A DNA stretch of 35,084 nucleotides from Pyrinomonadaceae bacterium (GCA_023717565.1 JAMQPI010000178.1:1-35084), one strand, 5' to 3'. Counted from the first letter of the stretch, positions 24,559-33,642 are shown. Made by a program: numbers and translations. Notes: generated by a model not told the origin, from the sequence alone.

Positions 24559-25194
24559 ATGAGCCGCACGAAAGTCCTCTTGGCAGATGATCACCAAATG
24601 TTCTCGCAAGGGTTGCAGGGCTTGCTGGAGGACGAGTTTGAACTGGTGGGGATCGTGGCGGACGGGCAGGCTCTCGTTGAAGCAGCACAGAAACTCGATC
24701 CTGACGTCATCGTGGTGGATATCTCAATGCCTGTGCTTAACGGCTTAGACGCTGTTCGTCAACTCAAAGCGAAGGGGTTTGAGGCCAAGATCATATTTCT
24801 GACGATGCACGCCGACGACCGCCTGCTGGCAGAGGCCTTTAGGTGCGGGGGAAGTGGTTACGTTTTAAAGCAATCGGCTGGTGAAGAGTTAATTCTGGCT
24901 ATCAGGCAGGTGCTCGCGGGTCACAAATATGTGACGCCACTCATCGCGACCGAGTGGGTGCAGGATGTTAGCCAGAGCATGGACGGCGCAAAAAGATCGA
25001 CGCTCACGTCACGTCAGCGTGAAGTCCTGCAATTGGTTATCGAGGGCTGCACCATGAAAGAGGTTGCCACCCGGCTGGGGATCTCGACGCGCACGGCCGA
25101 GTCCCACAAGTATGAAATGATGGAGGGGCTGGGTGTCGACAACACTGCTGAGCTGATCCAGTATGCGATAAAGCTCGGCCTTACTTCTGAGTAA
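24559..25194 (+). CDS. NarL/FixJ-type response regulator, pair 1
   Basis: A 211-residue regulator. The receiver (1-120) has D10-D11 (LADDHQMF), the phospho-acceptor D54 (VVDISMP), T82-type switch residue in LTMHADD and K104 in VLKQSA. The C-terminal LuxR HTH covers about 148-205 (LTSRQREVLQLVIEGCTMKE, ISTRTAESHKYEMME). It begins two bases after the MASE1 kinase and is certainly its partner by position. It is paralogous to the regulator at 30390 (same length; shared ELIQ-A-K tail). A palindrome likely to be its operator follows its stop at 25208. Confidence 0.93.
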   Translation: MSRTKVLLADDHQMFSQGLQGLLEDEFELVGIVADGQALVEAAQKLDPDVIVVDISMPVLNGLDAVRQLKAKGFEAKIIFLTMHADDRLLAEAFRCGGSGYVLKQSAGEELILAIRQVLAGHKYVTPLIATEWVQDVSQSMDGAKRSTLTSRQREVLQLVIEGCTMKEVATRLGISTRTAESHKYEMMEGLGVDNTAELIQYAIKLGLTSE

Positions 25195-25207
25195 TTTGCC
25201 TATCCCC

Positions 25208-25230
25208 ATCCGTATTTATACGGATTGTGG
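25208..25230. promoter_or_regulatory. Palindrome ATCCGTAT-TT-ATACGGAT, candidate regulator operator
   Basis: A perfect palindrome with 8-base arms and a TT centre covers 25208-25225 and continues as TGTGG. GTATTTATACGGATTGTGG (25212-25230) recurs with one mismatch at 31059-31077. Each copy lies just after one of the two paralogous response regulators. It is 117 bases before the sigma-54 activator gene and may control it. Confidence 0.55.
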
Positions 25231-25346
25231 CCGTCTGCGACGCGGTGTAGATTTCCCTCGCTCATACTCTTTGTTTTTGCCCGACGATCTTGTCTTGGGA
25301 TGAAGTGCATCGCGGCACATCTATCGCGATTAGCTAACACTTCTTT

Positions 25347-28310
25347 ATGTCCAATCTCCCCGCCAGCTTCGTTCGAGACTTACTGGTCCATGCCTTTACA
25401 GCAATTTCTGCGCTCGCGCTGCTGTGCGTCCTTCCTTGCCGGGCAACTGCCGAAGAGCCCAAGCGAGTTCTCGTGGTGTTCTCCGACGACCTTAGTCAAC
25501 CCGCTGTGAGCATGATCAACGAGTCGCTACGTTCCACTCTCAAGAATAACTCTCCCGCGCGCATCGAGATTTACCCGGAGTATCTCGACATCCGACTGCA
25601 GCTCAGCGAATACGAGAAAGAATTGCTTCCGTTGCTGCGCCGGAAATTCACGGGAAGAAGATTTGACTTGGTCTATGCGGTTGGAGCTCCAGCCTTAAGA
25701 CTCATCTTGCAGAATGGTGCTGAACTCTTTCCCCAGGTCCCAACGGTGTTCGCGGTCGTGGACCACTCTGAGATAGCCGATCTCACGCTAAGACCAGATG
25801 TGACCGGAATCTGGGGGAACATTGATTTTAGACCAAATCTGGAGCTTGCTCTTTCACTGCATCCCGAAACTCGGCGAGTGGTGATCGTGGGAGGCGTAGC
25901 GGAATATGACGAGTACTGGCTTAAAAAAGTACGTAAGGACTTCCAGTCATACGAAAGCAGAGTGGAGTTCAAGTATTTGCTTGGGCTCAGCATAGCTGAA
26001 CAGAAAGAGGCGCTGGCCGCGTTGCCAGAACAGACGTTAGTGTTCTTTGTCTCGAACACGCTAGACATCGCCGGCAGCTTCTATACAAATCCTGAAGTTC
26101 TCGCCAGGATAGCCCCGGCATCCAACGCTCCTGTCTATGGAATGACGGATGCACAATTCGGTCATGGGATTGTCGGCGGAAAACTAGTCAGCTTCGAAGC
26201 CATGGGGTCCGAACTAGGCAGGCTGGGTCTGCGAATCATGGCCGGCGAGAAGCCCGATGAGATTAGTCCTCACGCAGTCGACAGCGTTGTTATGTTTGAC
26301 TGGCGCCAGCTTCATAGGTGGGGCATTGATGAAAACAAGTTGGCCGTCGGCAGCATCGTCCGCTTCAGAGAGCCGACCGCGTGGGAACTATATAAGTGGC
26401 ACATCGGTGTCGCGGTTTCGCTCATCATGCTCCAGGCGCTGCTCATCGTTTGGTTGCTAATTAATAGGGCCAGGCGCCAAAAAGCGGAAGCAGCTTCAAT
26501 AGCTAGCGAGGAACGGTATCGCAACGTTGTAGAGACGCAGACAGAGCTAATCTGTCGCTACCTCCCGGATACCAGCCTGACATTTGTTAACGACGCTTAC
26601 TGTCGACACTTTGGCAAGACTCGCGACCAACTAATCGGCACCCAGTTCACCCAACTTATTCCGGAGCACGCTCAGGAGGCAGCGCTCTCCCACGTGGCTT
26701 CGCTAATCGAGAACCCTCGCGTGGAAACATACGAGCACGAAGTCATTCTGCCCAACGGTGGCAGGGGATGGCAGCAATGGGTGGACAACGTAGTGGCGTC
26801 CTCAAACGGTCACGGCGTCGAGCTGCAGGGAATTGGTCGCGATGTCACCGAGCGTCGTCAGGCCGAAGAGGCCTTGCGGTCGAGCGAAACGCGGTTTCAA
26901 ACTTTGGCTGACAGTGCTCCTCTCTTGATTTGGATGTCTGGCGCCGACAAACTTTGTAGTTACGTCAATCAGGGTTGGCTGGAGTTTACCGGCCGGAGCA
27001 TTGAACAAGAACTCGGCAACGGCTGGACCGAGGGGATCTTTAGTGATGATTACGAGACGTGCTGGGAAGTCTATAGTTCGGCGTCTGAGCGCAGAGAGCC
27101 ATTTAAGATGGAGTATCGCCTGCGCAGGGCTGATGGGGTTTTTCGTTGGCTCTACGTTTCAGCAACTCCGCGATTCGATGAAGCCGGAGAGTTCCAGGGG
27201 TACATCGGTTCCTGCCTCGATATCTCAGACCGCAAAGAGGCCGAAGAGGCTTTGCAAAAGGCACACGAAGAAGTGAATAAGTTGAAGAACCAACTCCAGG
27301 AGGACAACATCTACCTTCAGGAGGAAATCAAGCTGGCCCACAATGTGGATGAAATACTGGGAGAGAGCAATGCGATCAAATACGTCCTTTTCAAGATTGA
27401 GCAGGTGGCCGAAACTGATACCACGGTGTTGATTCTTGGGGAGACCGGCACCGGCAAGGAACTGGTTGCTCGCGCCCTCCACAGCCAAAGCCTGCGCAAG
27501 GATCGGCCGCTCGTCAAAGTAAACTGCGCAGCTTTGTCGGCGAGTCTGATTGAAAGTGAGTTGTTCGGACACGAGAAGGGCGCCTTTACTGGCGCAGTGA
27601 CGCGCAAGATGGGCCGTTTCGAATTGGCTGATGGGGCCACACTATTCCTCGATGAGATTGGCGAGTTGCCACTGGAGCTGCAACCGAAGTTGCTGCGCGT
27701 AATCCAGGAAGGCGAACTGGAACGACTCGGCAGCTCCAAGACGCTTAAAGTGGACGTGCGCATTATTGCGGCCACTAATCGCAACCTGACGTTAGAGGTC
27801 GAGAAGGGACAGTTTCGCGAGGACCTATGGTATCGGCTAAATGTCTTTCCGATCACGGTACCGCCACTCAGGCAGCGCAAGGAAGACATCCCCACCATGG
27901 TTGAACACTTCGTTGCCCTGTTCTCCAAGAAGGTCGGGAAGGGCATCACCTCAATCTCAGCTGTCACGCTCAACAAACTTCGGGAATATTCCTGGCCGGG
28001 AAATATTAGAGAGTTGGCAAACGTCATCGAACGGGGCGTGATCAATGCGCAAGGGTCTGTGCTGCATATCTCAGACCAATTCGCTCAATCGAAGGCGGCA
28101 GACTTAGCTGATTCAACTCAAACGCTGGAAGAGGTAGAGAGAGAACACATCACCCACATACTTGACCAAACCGCGTGGCGCATCGAAGGCCCAAATGGAG
28201 CGGCAAAGATCCTGGGGCTCAATCCCAGTACTCTCCGGACGCGAATGCAGAAGTTGGGAATTCACAAGAACGTGCGCAGCTTTAGCGCGGGGTCACAATC
28301 CAGCTCCTAA
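25347..28310 (+). CDS. Membrane-bound sigma-54 activator with periplasmic-binding sensor and two PAS domains
   Basis: A 987-residue one-component regulator. After a signal or anchor (about 12-37), residues 40-340 resemble ABC-type substrate-binding proteins of the ABC_sub_bind family ([34 protein letters not shown]). One membrane helix lies at about 353-374. Two PAS domains follow (388-505 and 512-635), then a short coiled coil ([20 protein letters not shown]). The AAA+ part has Walker A GETGTGKE (698-705) and GAFTGA (745-750), the sigma-54 contact loop. The end is a Fis-type HTH ([20 protein letters not shown]). A periplasmic ligand sensor joined directly to a sigma-54 activator is unusual. 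No convincing -24/-12 promoter was found nearby. The start ATG has no clear ribosome site. Confidence 0.93.
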   Translation: MSNLPASFVRDLLVHAFTAISALALLCVLPCRATAEEPKRVLVVFSDDLSQPAVSMINESLRSTLKNNSPARIEIYPEYLDIRLQLSEYEKELLPLLRRKFTGRRFDLVYAVGAPALRLILQNGAELFPQVPTVFAVVDHSEIADLTLRPDVTGIWGNIDFRPNLELALSLHPETRRVVIVGGVAEYDEYWLKKVRKDFQSYESRVEFKYLLGLSIAEQKEALAALPEQTLVFFVSNTLDIAGSFYTNPEVLARIAPASNAPVYGMTDAQFGHGIVGGKLVSFEAMGSELGRLGLRIMAGEKPDEISPHAVDSVVMFDWRQLHRWGIDENKLAVGSIVRFREPTAWELYKWHIGVAVSLIMLQALLIVWLLINRARRQKAEAASIASEERYRNVVETQTELICRYLPDTSLTFVNDAYCRHFGKTRDQLIGTQFTQLIPEHAQEAALSHVASLIENPRVETYEHEVILPNGGRGWQQWVDNVVASSNGHGVELQGIGRDVTERRQAEEALRSSETRFQTLADSAPLLIWMSGADKLCSYVNQGWLEFTGRSIEQELGNGWTEGIFSDDYETCWEVYSSASERREPFKMEYRLRRADGVFRWLYVSATPRFDEAGEFQGYIGSCLDISDRKEAEEALQKAHEEVNKLKNQLQEDNIYLQEEIKLAHNVDEILGESNAIKYVLFKIEQVAETDTTVLILGETGTGKELVARALHSQSLRKDRPLVKVNCAALSASLIESELFGHEKGAFTGAVTRKMGRFELADGATLFLDEIGELPLELQPKLLRVIQEGELERLGSSKTLKVDVRIIAATNRNLTLEVEKGQFREDLWYRLNVFPITVPPLRQRKEDIPTMVEHFVALFSKKVGKGITSISAVTLNKLREYSWPGNIRELANVIERGVINAQGSVLHISDQFAQSKAADLADSTQTLEEVEREHITHILDQTAWRIEGPNGAAKILGLNPSTLRTRMQKLGIHKNVRSFSAGSQSSS

Positions 28311-28688
28311 CCCTTCAATCCTTTCTTGAATCGAAATCCTCCGGATAAAAATTATCGTAATCCGGTAATTGCCTGGCTCCACCGCTCCAGCCTCATGTGC
28401 GCTTCCGCCGAACCAGACTGGGAATCTCTTGAATCGCGCAGAACTGCGGTATACCACGGCTGGTTAACGGTTTCCTTTCCCTCACTTGGACCCTTAGAGG
28501 AATTGTAAACACAACGGACACTTAACTTATGGGATCACTGCTCGCAACCGCAATCCCATGCACAGTGTTTGCAATAGAAACTGGCGAACCCTACAGAGTC
28601 GTGAACCCGGATCGACAGTCGATCCTGTTCGCTCTTGTTTGCAGCCAGGTCAGACGCCTGGAAAATACCAAATTACCGGGGCAGGAAA
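28311..28688. other. Intergenic region with several short palindromes
   Basis: No firm gene. CCGGAT and ATCCGG (28342-28366) enclose AAAAATTATCGTA; GGATCGA-CAG-TCGATCC is a perfect palindrome at 28609-28625; ATGGGAT and ATCCCAT flank 28529-28560. A 56-codon frame at 28529-28699 lacks a ribosome site and overlaps the next gene. The palindromes could be operators for the monooxygenase gene. Confidence 0.45.
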
Positions 28689-29009
28689 GTGATAGTTAAC
28701 ACAACCAGAATGACTGTGCGGCCAGAAAACCGCGGCGAGCTTTTTCAGACAATCAAGCCTCTACTGGATCCGATAAGAAGTAAGAAGGGATGCCTGGCTT
28801 ACGACTTCTATGTCGACGTCAATGATGAGAACTCAACTGTATTGATAGGAGAATGGGAATCACAAGAAGACTGGACCAACCATTTAGAGTCTCGCGATTT
28901 TGCAGTCCTACTCGGGGCGATTACGATCCTGAGCAGTCCGGACAGTGTTGATTTCAAGCTGCTTTCGGCAGTTGTAGACGAGGAGCAGTTAGCTCGTCTT
29001 CGGGCCTAG
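28689..29009 (+). CDS. Antibiotic biosynthesis monooxygenase (ABM) family protein
   Basis: A 106-residue ferredoxin-like-fold protein. It has the ABM pattern: an opening strand with VNTTRMTVRPENRGEL, a long helix (FQTIKPLLDPIRSKKGCLAY), DFYVDVNDENSTVLIGEWES and WTNHLESRDFAVLLGAI. Such small proteins act as monooxygenases, quinol-type redox enzymes or binding proteins; the one cysteine (in KKGCLAY) is in the usual helix-strand turn. I chose GTG 28689 because it opens the conserved strand and follows AGGA, although the spacing is short; ATG 28635 and ATG 28710 are in-frame alternatives. It lies between two signalling genes. Confidence 0.82.
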   Translation: MIVNTTRMTVRPENRGELFQTIKPLLDPIRSKKGCLAYDFYVDVNDENSTVLIGEWESQEDWTNHLESRDFAVLLGAITILSSPDSVDFKLLSAVVDEEQLARLRA

Positions 29010-29160
29010 TGCGGGGCCGTGATTGCCGAAAACAATGGCACGGGAAGCCGTCTAAAACGCTCTCGACTCCTGTAACTTGGCCGCCTCCCAAGTTACCAAC
29101 CAAAACCTGAAGTTTGGGTACCTCAAAGCAGCGGTCTGCCCGAGTTAGGTAATCACGAAA

Positions 29161-30282
29161 GTGCCAAATATGATCGAACAATCATCTGCGGGAGAAACAC
29201 AACTAAGCCCTGGGGTGCGAACCTACCCCTTTGAGCAAACAGGACTCAAGACCGAGGTCCTTCTGCAACGCATGGTAAATGCCTGTGCCTCAAACCTCGC
29301 GGTACTTGATGAGTCTGGAAGGATTCTCTACGCAAGCAGGGGCTGGCTACTTGAGCAGAACGCCCTGGCCGCGAATGTTGATGGGTTAGGGCTTGAGCAT
29401 CTGCAGTTCCAGACAGGCTCTGGACAACCTTCTCCGGAGATGTTTGCTTTGGCTGCTGATATTCAGAGGATTCTTGACCAACGGGCTACAGAGCTCCACA
29501 AGGAGTATTCATGCCGAAGCGCGGGGGGCGTGAGTTGGTTCCTGGTTCATGCTGCTCGACTCGAGCTGTCTGAATTGGGTGGTTTCAGAGTCCTGGTCAC
29601 GCGTGAGGATGTCACCCGGCGCCGGCATGCAGAAGAAGAGCTGCGGAATCTCGGCGGTCGCCTGATCAGGGCGCAGGAAGATGAGCGTCGCCGGATCGCC
29701 CGGGAACTTCACGACGATTTGAGTCAGCGCCTGGCAATCATCGGCATTGAGATTGATCAGTTAAAGCAGAAAATGGCACCGGAGCAAACTGACTTGATCG
29801 CGAGGACCGAGAAACTGTCAACCAGGGCACGGGAAGTCTCCGAGGAAATTCACCGACTCTCCTATCGACTGCATCCTTCCAAGCTGGATCATCTTGGTCT
29901 GGCTGCGGCCTTGGAGAGCCTGTGCATGGAGTCTGCGGAGCATCAGGACCTTGAAGTTGAATTTCAGCAGGACGGATTTCCCGCCCCGCTGGCCCATGAC
30001 ATTACCTTGTGTGTGTTTCGCATTGCTCAGGAGTCATTGCGTAACGTCATCAAACACAGCGGCGCTCAAGAGGCGCGTGTGAAGCTGACTAAAACCCGGA
30101 ATGCTTTACGCCTGCGAGTGTCAGACAATGGCTGCGGATTTGATTATGGTTCCCCAAAGACCACCAGAGGCCTTGGATTTATCAGCATGAGAGAGCGTCT
30201 CCGGTTAGTCGGGGGAGAAATCTCAATTAGGTCTCGCCCAGCACAGGGAACTCAGATTGATGTCCTGGTTCCTCTCGGTTGA
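29161..30282 (+). CDS. Soluble PAS histidine kinase, pair 2
   Basis: A 373-residue kinase with no membrane helix, hence cytosolic. A PAS-like domain covers about 30-155 (SNLAVLDESGRILYASRGWL), followed by the NarX-type kinase: RRRIARELHDDLSQRLAIIG with H184 as phosphorylation site, then YRLHPSKLDHLGLAAALE and an ATPase with RIAQESLRNVIKHSGA and SDNGCGFD. It lacks the MASE1 and the extra PAS domains of the kinase at 21404, but its catalytic end is closely similar. The start is GTG 29161; ATG 29170 is also in frame and neither has a strong ribosome site. The regulator gene follows at 30390. Confidence 0.9.
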   Translation: MPNMIEQSSAGETQLSPGVRTYPFEQTGLKTEVLLQRMVNACASNLAVLDESGRILYASRGWLLEQNALAANVDGLGLEHLQFQTGSGQPSPEMFALAADIQRILDQRATELHKEYSCRSAGGVSWFLVHAARLELSELGGFRVLVTREDVTRRRHAEEELRNLGGRLIRAQEDERRRIARELHDDLSQRLAIIGIEIDQLKQKMAPEQTDLIARTEKLSTRAREVSEEIHRLSYRLHPSKLDHLGLAAALESLCMESAEHQDLEVEFQQDGFPAPLAHDITLCVFRIAQESLRNVIKHSGAQEARVKLTKTRNALRLRVSDNGCGFDYGSPKTTRGLGFISMRERLRLVGGEISIRSRPAQGTQIDVLVPLG

Positions 30283-30389
30283 ACGAGACTGCGAATCCGG
30301 CTGGTCCGCGTCAGCAGAAGAGCATTAGCAGGACTAACCAGGCTTCACCGATCACGAGTAGTTTTCCCCGAGCATTTAAAGGAGCAACT

Positions 30390-31025
30390 ATGAAACGCAA
30401 ACGCATCATACTGGCGGACGACCACGTCATCCTGTTGGACGCTATCAAGAATTTGCTCGAACCTGAATTCGAGATAGTGGGAACGTTTAATGACGGGCAT
30501 GCTTTGCTGAGCGGTGCACCGGAACTAGACCCGGATGTGATCGTGCTGGACATCGGAATGCCGAAGATGAACGGCCTGAGCGCTGGTCAGCGCCTCAAGC
30601 AGATGTTGCCGAGAGTCAAATTGATTTACTTGACGATGAACCTGGATCCAGATTTGGCCGCTGAGGCTTTTCGCCTTGGCGCCTCGGGTTACCTGGTGAA
30701 GAACTCGGCCGCTACGGAACTGGTTCACGGCATCCACGAGGTGTTGCGAAATCGTTCCTACATCACCCCGCTGATGACCAAGGGCATGGTCGGATCGTTT
30801 CTGCAGAATCTTGAGCGAAAGAATTCCAACAGACTCACTCTGCGTCAAAAAGAAGTGCTCCAATTATTAGCTGAGGGTCGCTCCATGAAGGAGGCAGCGT
30901 TTATCCTTAACGTTACGCCGCGAACTGTTGCCTTTCATAAGTACACCATGATGGAGCACCTGCGACTCCGCACCAGTGCGGAGCTGATCCAGTTCGCGTT
31001 CAAGAGTTCGATCGTGGCTGCTTAG
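30390..31025 (+). CDS. NarL/FixJ-type response regulator, pair 2
   Basis: A 211-residue regulator, equal in length and closely related to the product of 24559-25194. The receiver has LADDHVILLD, D54 in VLDIGMP and K104 in LVKNSA. The C-terminal HTH reads LTLRQKEVLQLLAEGRSMKE and VTPRTVAFHKYTMMEHL. I chose ATG 30390 because AAAGGAG lies six bases upstream; the longer frame to 30279 would have no ribosome site. It lies 107 bases after the soluble kinase. The candidate operator copy at 31059 follows its stop. The pair looks like a duplicate of pair 1, with a different sensor module. Confidence 0.92.
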   Translation: MKRKRIILADDHVILLDAIKNLLEPEFEIVGTFNDGHALLSGAPELDPDVIVLDIGMPKMNGLSAGQRLKQMLPRVKLIYLTMNLDPDLAAEAFRLGASGYLVKNSAATELVHGIHEVLRNRSYITPLMTKGMVGSFLQNLERKNSNRLTLRQKEVLQLLAEGRSMKEAAFILNVTPRTVAFHKYTMMEHLRLRTSAELIQFAFKSSIVAA

Positions 31026-31058
31026 TTCTTCCAGGGCATTCGCCCAGCCCGCAATGCA

Positions 31059-31077
31059 GTATTTTTACGGATTGTGG
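31059..31077. promoter_or_regulatory. Second copy of the ACGGATTGTGG element
   Basis: GTATTTTTACGGATTGTGG matches 25212-25230 at 18 of 19 positions. The left half of the palindrome is degraded here (only GTA-TTTT-TAC pairs). It lies 20 bases before the reading frame at 31097 and 34 bases after the second regulator gene, the same position as copy 1 relative to its regulator. Confidence 0.5.
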
Positions 31078-31096
31078 GGAATGGTAGAAAAATACA

Positions 31097-31468
31097 ATGA
31101 GAGAGTTGATCTCAAAACCCTTCGCACCTGCAGGGACCGGTTCAGCGACTTGGGAGCCGGTTGCTGGAATTGGAGAAGGGAGACTGGGTCAACCGCAGTG
31201 GGCAGAGTGTTACTTACTCGAGTGGGAGATTCTTGTCTATCAGCAAGATACGTTTTGGGAAGCGTGCTTCTTCAAGTGGGGCAGTCACCACGAACACGTT
31301 ACGGCGTTTTCGTTGATGGCCGCCCGGCGAAACGCAATGGATCGGATTGAATTCCTGGAGAACCGGCATCGCGCAAAGAGATCGGCCTTTAATGCTAGTT
31401 ACAATCGCGGCCGCGACAAGCTGAAGAAGATAGAAAGGCATAACGATTATGAGAAGCAGCTCGGGTAA
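31097..31468 (+). CDS. Hypothetical protein, 123 residues
   Basis: A gene I do not recognise. The protein has no signal or membrane helix. The middle is aromatic and acidic (WEILVYQQDTFWEACFFKWG), and the end is basic (RGRDKLKKIERHNDYEKQ). Codon choice looks like that of neighbouring genes, but there is no clear ribosome site. Its end overlaps the start of the next gene by 20 bases. It lies downstream of the second regulator element and may be a target of that regulator. Confidence 0.45.
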   Translation: MRELISKPFAPAGTGSATWEPVAGIGEGRLGQPQWAECYLLEWEILVYQQDTFWEACFFKWGSHHEHVTAFSLMAARRNAMDRIEFLENRHRAKRSAFNASYNRGRDKLKKIERHNDYEKQLG

Positions 31469-32378
31469 TACGTTTCTTCTCGCAACTCTGGCGCTCTTGT
31501 TCGTTTATGCTGGGCTAACCGCAAATGCCCAGGGATTGGCGCCGATATTTAGAGGTGATCACGGTCTCAAGTCGGGTAGCCAACCTCCTCCAGGAATCTA
31601 CGTGACGAACCTCACTTTGTTTTATGACTCCGACACGATCAAGAGTACCGACGGTAGCTCCACTCATAGAGTCAATCTCGCTCAAGGAATCAACGCTACC
31701 GCAGTCACCTTTGTATCAAAGAAGAAGTTTTTGGGCGGGCACTACAGCTTCACGGCGGCCCCCGCAATTGCGAATGTCGCCATTGACACACCTTTCGCCG
31801 GCAGCGAAACCGGCATTGGAATGTCCGACTCATACGTCCAACCATTCCAGCTTGGTTGGGAGAAGAAACGGGCCGATTTCGTAGTTGGCTACGGATTCTA
31901 TGCGCCCACTGGCAGGTTCACTCCAGGCGCATCCAACAATACGGGATTGGGCATGTGGTCACATGAGTTTTCAGCTGGGACAACCGTCTATCTGGATAAG
32001 AAGAAAGAGTGGCACGCAGCGACTGCCGGATTCTATAACTTTCAATCGAAGGTCAGAGATACAACTCGAAAAGTTGGCAATTTGGTGTCACTCGAAGGTG
32101 GAGTGGGTCGCAGCTTCAACCACTATCTGTCTAATGTTGGGGTGGCATATTTCGCTCAATGGAAAGTAACCAGGGACACCAGCATTACTCTCCCAAACGG
32201 ATTCCAGAACAAAGATCGTTACTACGGAGTTGGCCCGGAGATAAACACCGTCATCCCGATAAACAAGACCACGATGACCAGCTTTGGCATCCGGTATTTG
32301 CAAGAAGTTGGCAATCGCGTCGCTACGCAGGGCAGTCTGTTCTACATGTCGTTCACAATCGTGAGACCGGCTCACTGA
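31449..32378 (+). CDS. Outer-membrane protein of the phenol-degradation MetA-like family
   Basis: A 309-residue protein with a signal peptide ending ANAQG. The rest alternates strands as in a beta barrel. It matches the SphA/Phenol_MetA_deg family (PF13557) in pattern: VNLTLFYDSD-type first strand, GGHYSFTAAPAIANV, the central FVVGYGFYAPTGRF and the closing YRVGPEI-type stretch (here DRYYGVGPEINTVIPINK), ending GSLFYMSFTIVRP. Members are thought to pass hydrophobic compounds through the outer membrane. AAGG lies about ten bases before ATG 31449. Immediately after its stop lies a broken mscS fragment, which suggests that a rearrangement joined the two. Confidence 0.82.
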   Translation: MRSSSGNTFLLATLALLFVYAGLTANAQGLAPIFRGDHGLKSGSQPPPGIYVTNLTLFYDSDTIKSTDGSSTHRVNLAQGINATAVTFVSKKKFLGGHYSFTAAPAIANVAIDTPFAGSETGIGMSDSYVQPFQLGWEKKRADFVVGYGFYAPTGRFTPGASNNTGLGMWSHEFSAGTTVYLDKKKEWHAATAGFYNFQSKVRDTTRKVGNLVSLEGGVGRSFNHYLSNVGVAYFAQWKVTRDTSITLPNGFQNKDRYYGVGPEINTVIPINKTTMTSFGIRYLQEVGNRVATQGSLFYMSFTIVRPAH

Positions 32379-32392
32379 AAGCAAATACCGGG

Positions 32393-32876
32393 AAGTCAGG
32401 TGATCTGATTCAGGCCGCCCGGGGTGCTGGGCACCGTCGAAGAAGTGGTACTGTTTGTCACGACCATCAACACCCTGGACAATGTTCATACGATCGTCAG
32501 CAATTCGAAGATCTTCGGCGATAACATCCAGAACTTCTCGACAAATCCATATCGCCGGGTTGATCTGGTGGCCCAATTGAATCATTCGGTGGATCATAAT
32601 GAAGCCATCGAACTGCTCAAGAGTCGCCTCAGCAAGATTCCTAACGTGATCGATGCTCCTGCTCCCGACGTTGAGATTCTTCAATTCACCCCGATGGGTC
32701 CGGTGTTGGCAGTGCGCCCGTATGCTGACAACCAGCATTACTGGCAGGTATACTTCGATACCAATAGGCTAATTCGCGACACCTTCGGCGAAGCGGGGTT
32801 TCCGGCGCCGGGTCAATTTGTTTTCGTGCGAAATTCAAATGGCGAGGAAGCCTTTGCCAAGACTTCGGCACATTGA
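32393..32876 (+). pseudogene. Truncated and frameshifted MscS-type channel fragment
   Basis: From 32393 the sequence reads KSGDLIQAA, then a single extra C at about 32420 shifts the frame, and the family motif continues as VLGTVEEVVLFVTTINTLDN, VHTIVSNSKIFGD, and RRVDLVAQLNHSVD to the stop at 32876. This is the beta and C-terminal domain of a small mechanosensitive channel. The N-terminal membrane helices are absent: the upstream sequence is the end of an outer-membrane protein gene. No start codon with a ribosome site precedes it. It cannot form a channel. The break could be an old deletion or a chimeric assembly. Confidence 0.72.
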
Positions 32877-32931
32877 AAGCCGAAATCACACGATGGCGAG
32901 ACATTCAACGATCTGACAGGAGCAACTTCTC

Positions 32932-33642
32932 ATGAAACCAGGAAATAGATACTTAGCATGCGCCCTTGCACTCGCTCTCTTGAGCGTCACTGCGTGGGGC
33001 ATCACGCCGCCTGTGTCCGCGACGGGCAACAGCTTACCTGCTGCAGCATCCCAGAAAAAGAAGCCGAGGATAAAGTACTACCGGCTAAACGCAAACCAGA
33101 CCTTGCACGTCCGGATAGGACAGACTATCAGATCAGATACCGCGCGAGTTGGAGACACGTTTACCACCACCGTGGTGGATCCTGTCTATTCAGCGAACGG
33201 AGTCGAATTGATTCCCCAGGGCAGTGTCGTAACAGGTCGCGTAACGTCGGTCCTGAAAGCAAAGAAAGACGGCAAGCCGGGCGCGATGGACGTCGCTTTC
33301 TTCAAATTGAGGTTACCTAACGGACGATCGACTGCGATAAACGGCTCACTGACGGATCTAAGTTCTGGCAGCACTTCAAGCGACAACGAAGGCGGGGCCT
33401 CAGCTAAGAAGATGTCTAAGCGTAACGTGAAGTTTATTGGTGGTGGCGCCGCGGGTGGGGCTATGATTGGAGCGCTGGCGGGGGGAGGAAAGGGAGCAGC
33501 GATTGGCGCCGCTATAGGTGCGGGTGCAGGTTTCATCGGCAAGAAGTTTAGGAAGGGTGATGAGGCCAAGGTTAATGAAGGGACGGAATTCGGCGTCATT
33601 CTGAATCAGAGCGTCGCGCTCCCAGCTTACAGACCTACCTGA
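32932..33642 (+). CDS. Exported glycine-zipper protein
   Basis: A 236-residue protein with a signal peptide (about 1-30). A beta domain follows with IKYYRLNANQTLHVRIGQTI, ARVGDTFTTTVVDPVY and LIPQGSVVTGRVTSVL, the pattern of conjugation-type or copper-resistance-type beta barrels such as TrbI/VirB10 C-terminal relatives. Residues about 165-205 form a glycine zipper (GGGAAGGAMIGALAGGGKGA, GAAIGAGAGFIGKK), which inserts in or packs on a membrane. The end returns to beta (GTEFGVILNQSVAL). The function is unknown. AGGAG lies eight bases before ATG 32932. A small CCTGAG/CTCAGG hairpin sits at its stop. Confidence 0.78.
   Translation: MKPGNRYLACALALALLSVTAWGITPPVSATGNSLPAAASQKKKPRIKYYRLNANQTLHVRIGQTIRSDTARVGDTFTTTVVDPVYSANGVELIPQGSVVTGRVTSVLKAKKDGKPGAMDVAFFKLRLPNGRSTAINGSLTDLSSGSTSSDNEGGASAKKMSKRNVKFIGGGAAGGAMIGALAGGGKGAAIGAAIGAGAGFIGKKFRKGDEAKVNEGTEFGVILNQSVALPAYRPT

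Noticed and set aside
25300-25325. GGCACATCTATCGC as a sigma-54 promoter before the activator gene
   Set aside because: Fails the -12 TTGC and the -24 TGGCA consensus at several positions; no other -24/-12 match was convincing in intergenic DNA.
28529-28699. 56-codon frame before the ABM gene
   Set aside because: No ribosome site, overlaps the ABM start, and the sequence holds palindromes; no family resemblance.
28683-28700. AAAGTGATAGTTAAC as a sixth copy of the GTGACAGTTAC element
   Set aside because: Two changes, no TAGAAT box at the right distance, and it overlaps the start of the ABM gene.
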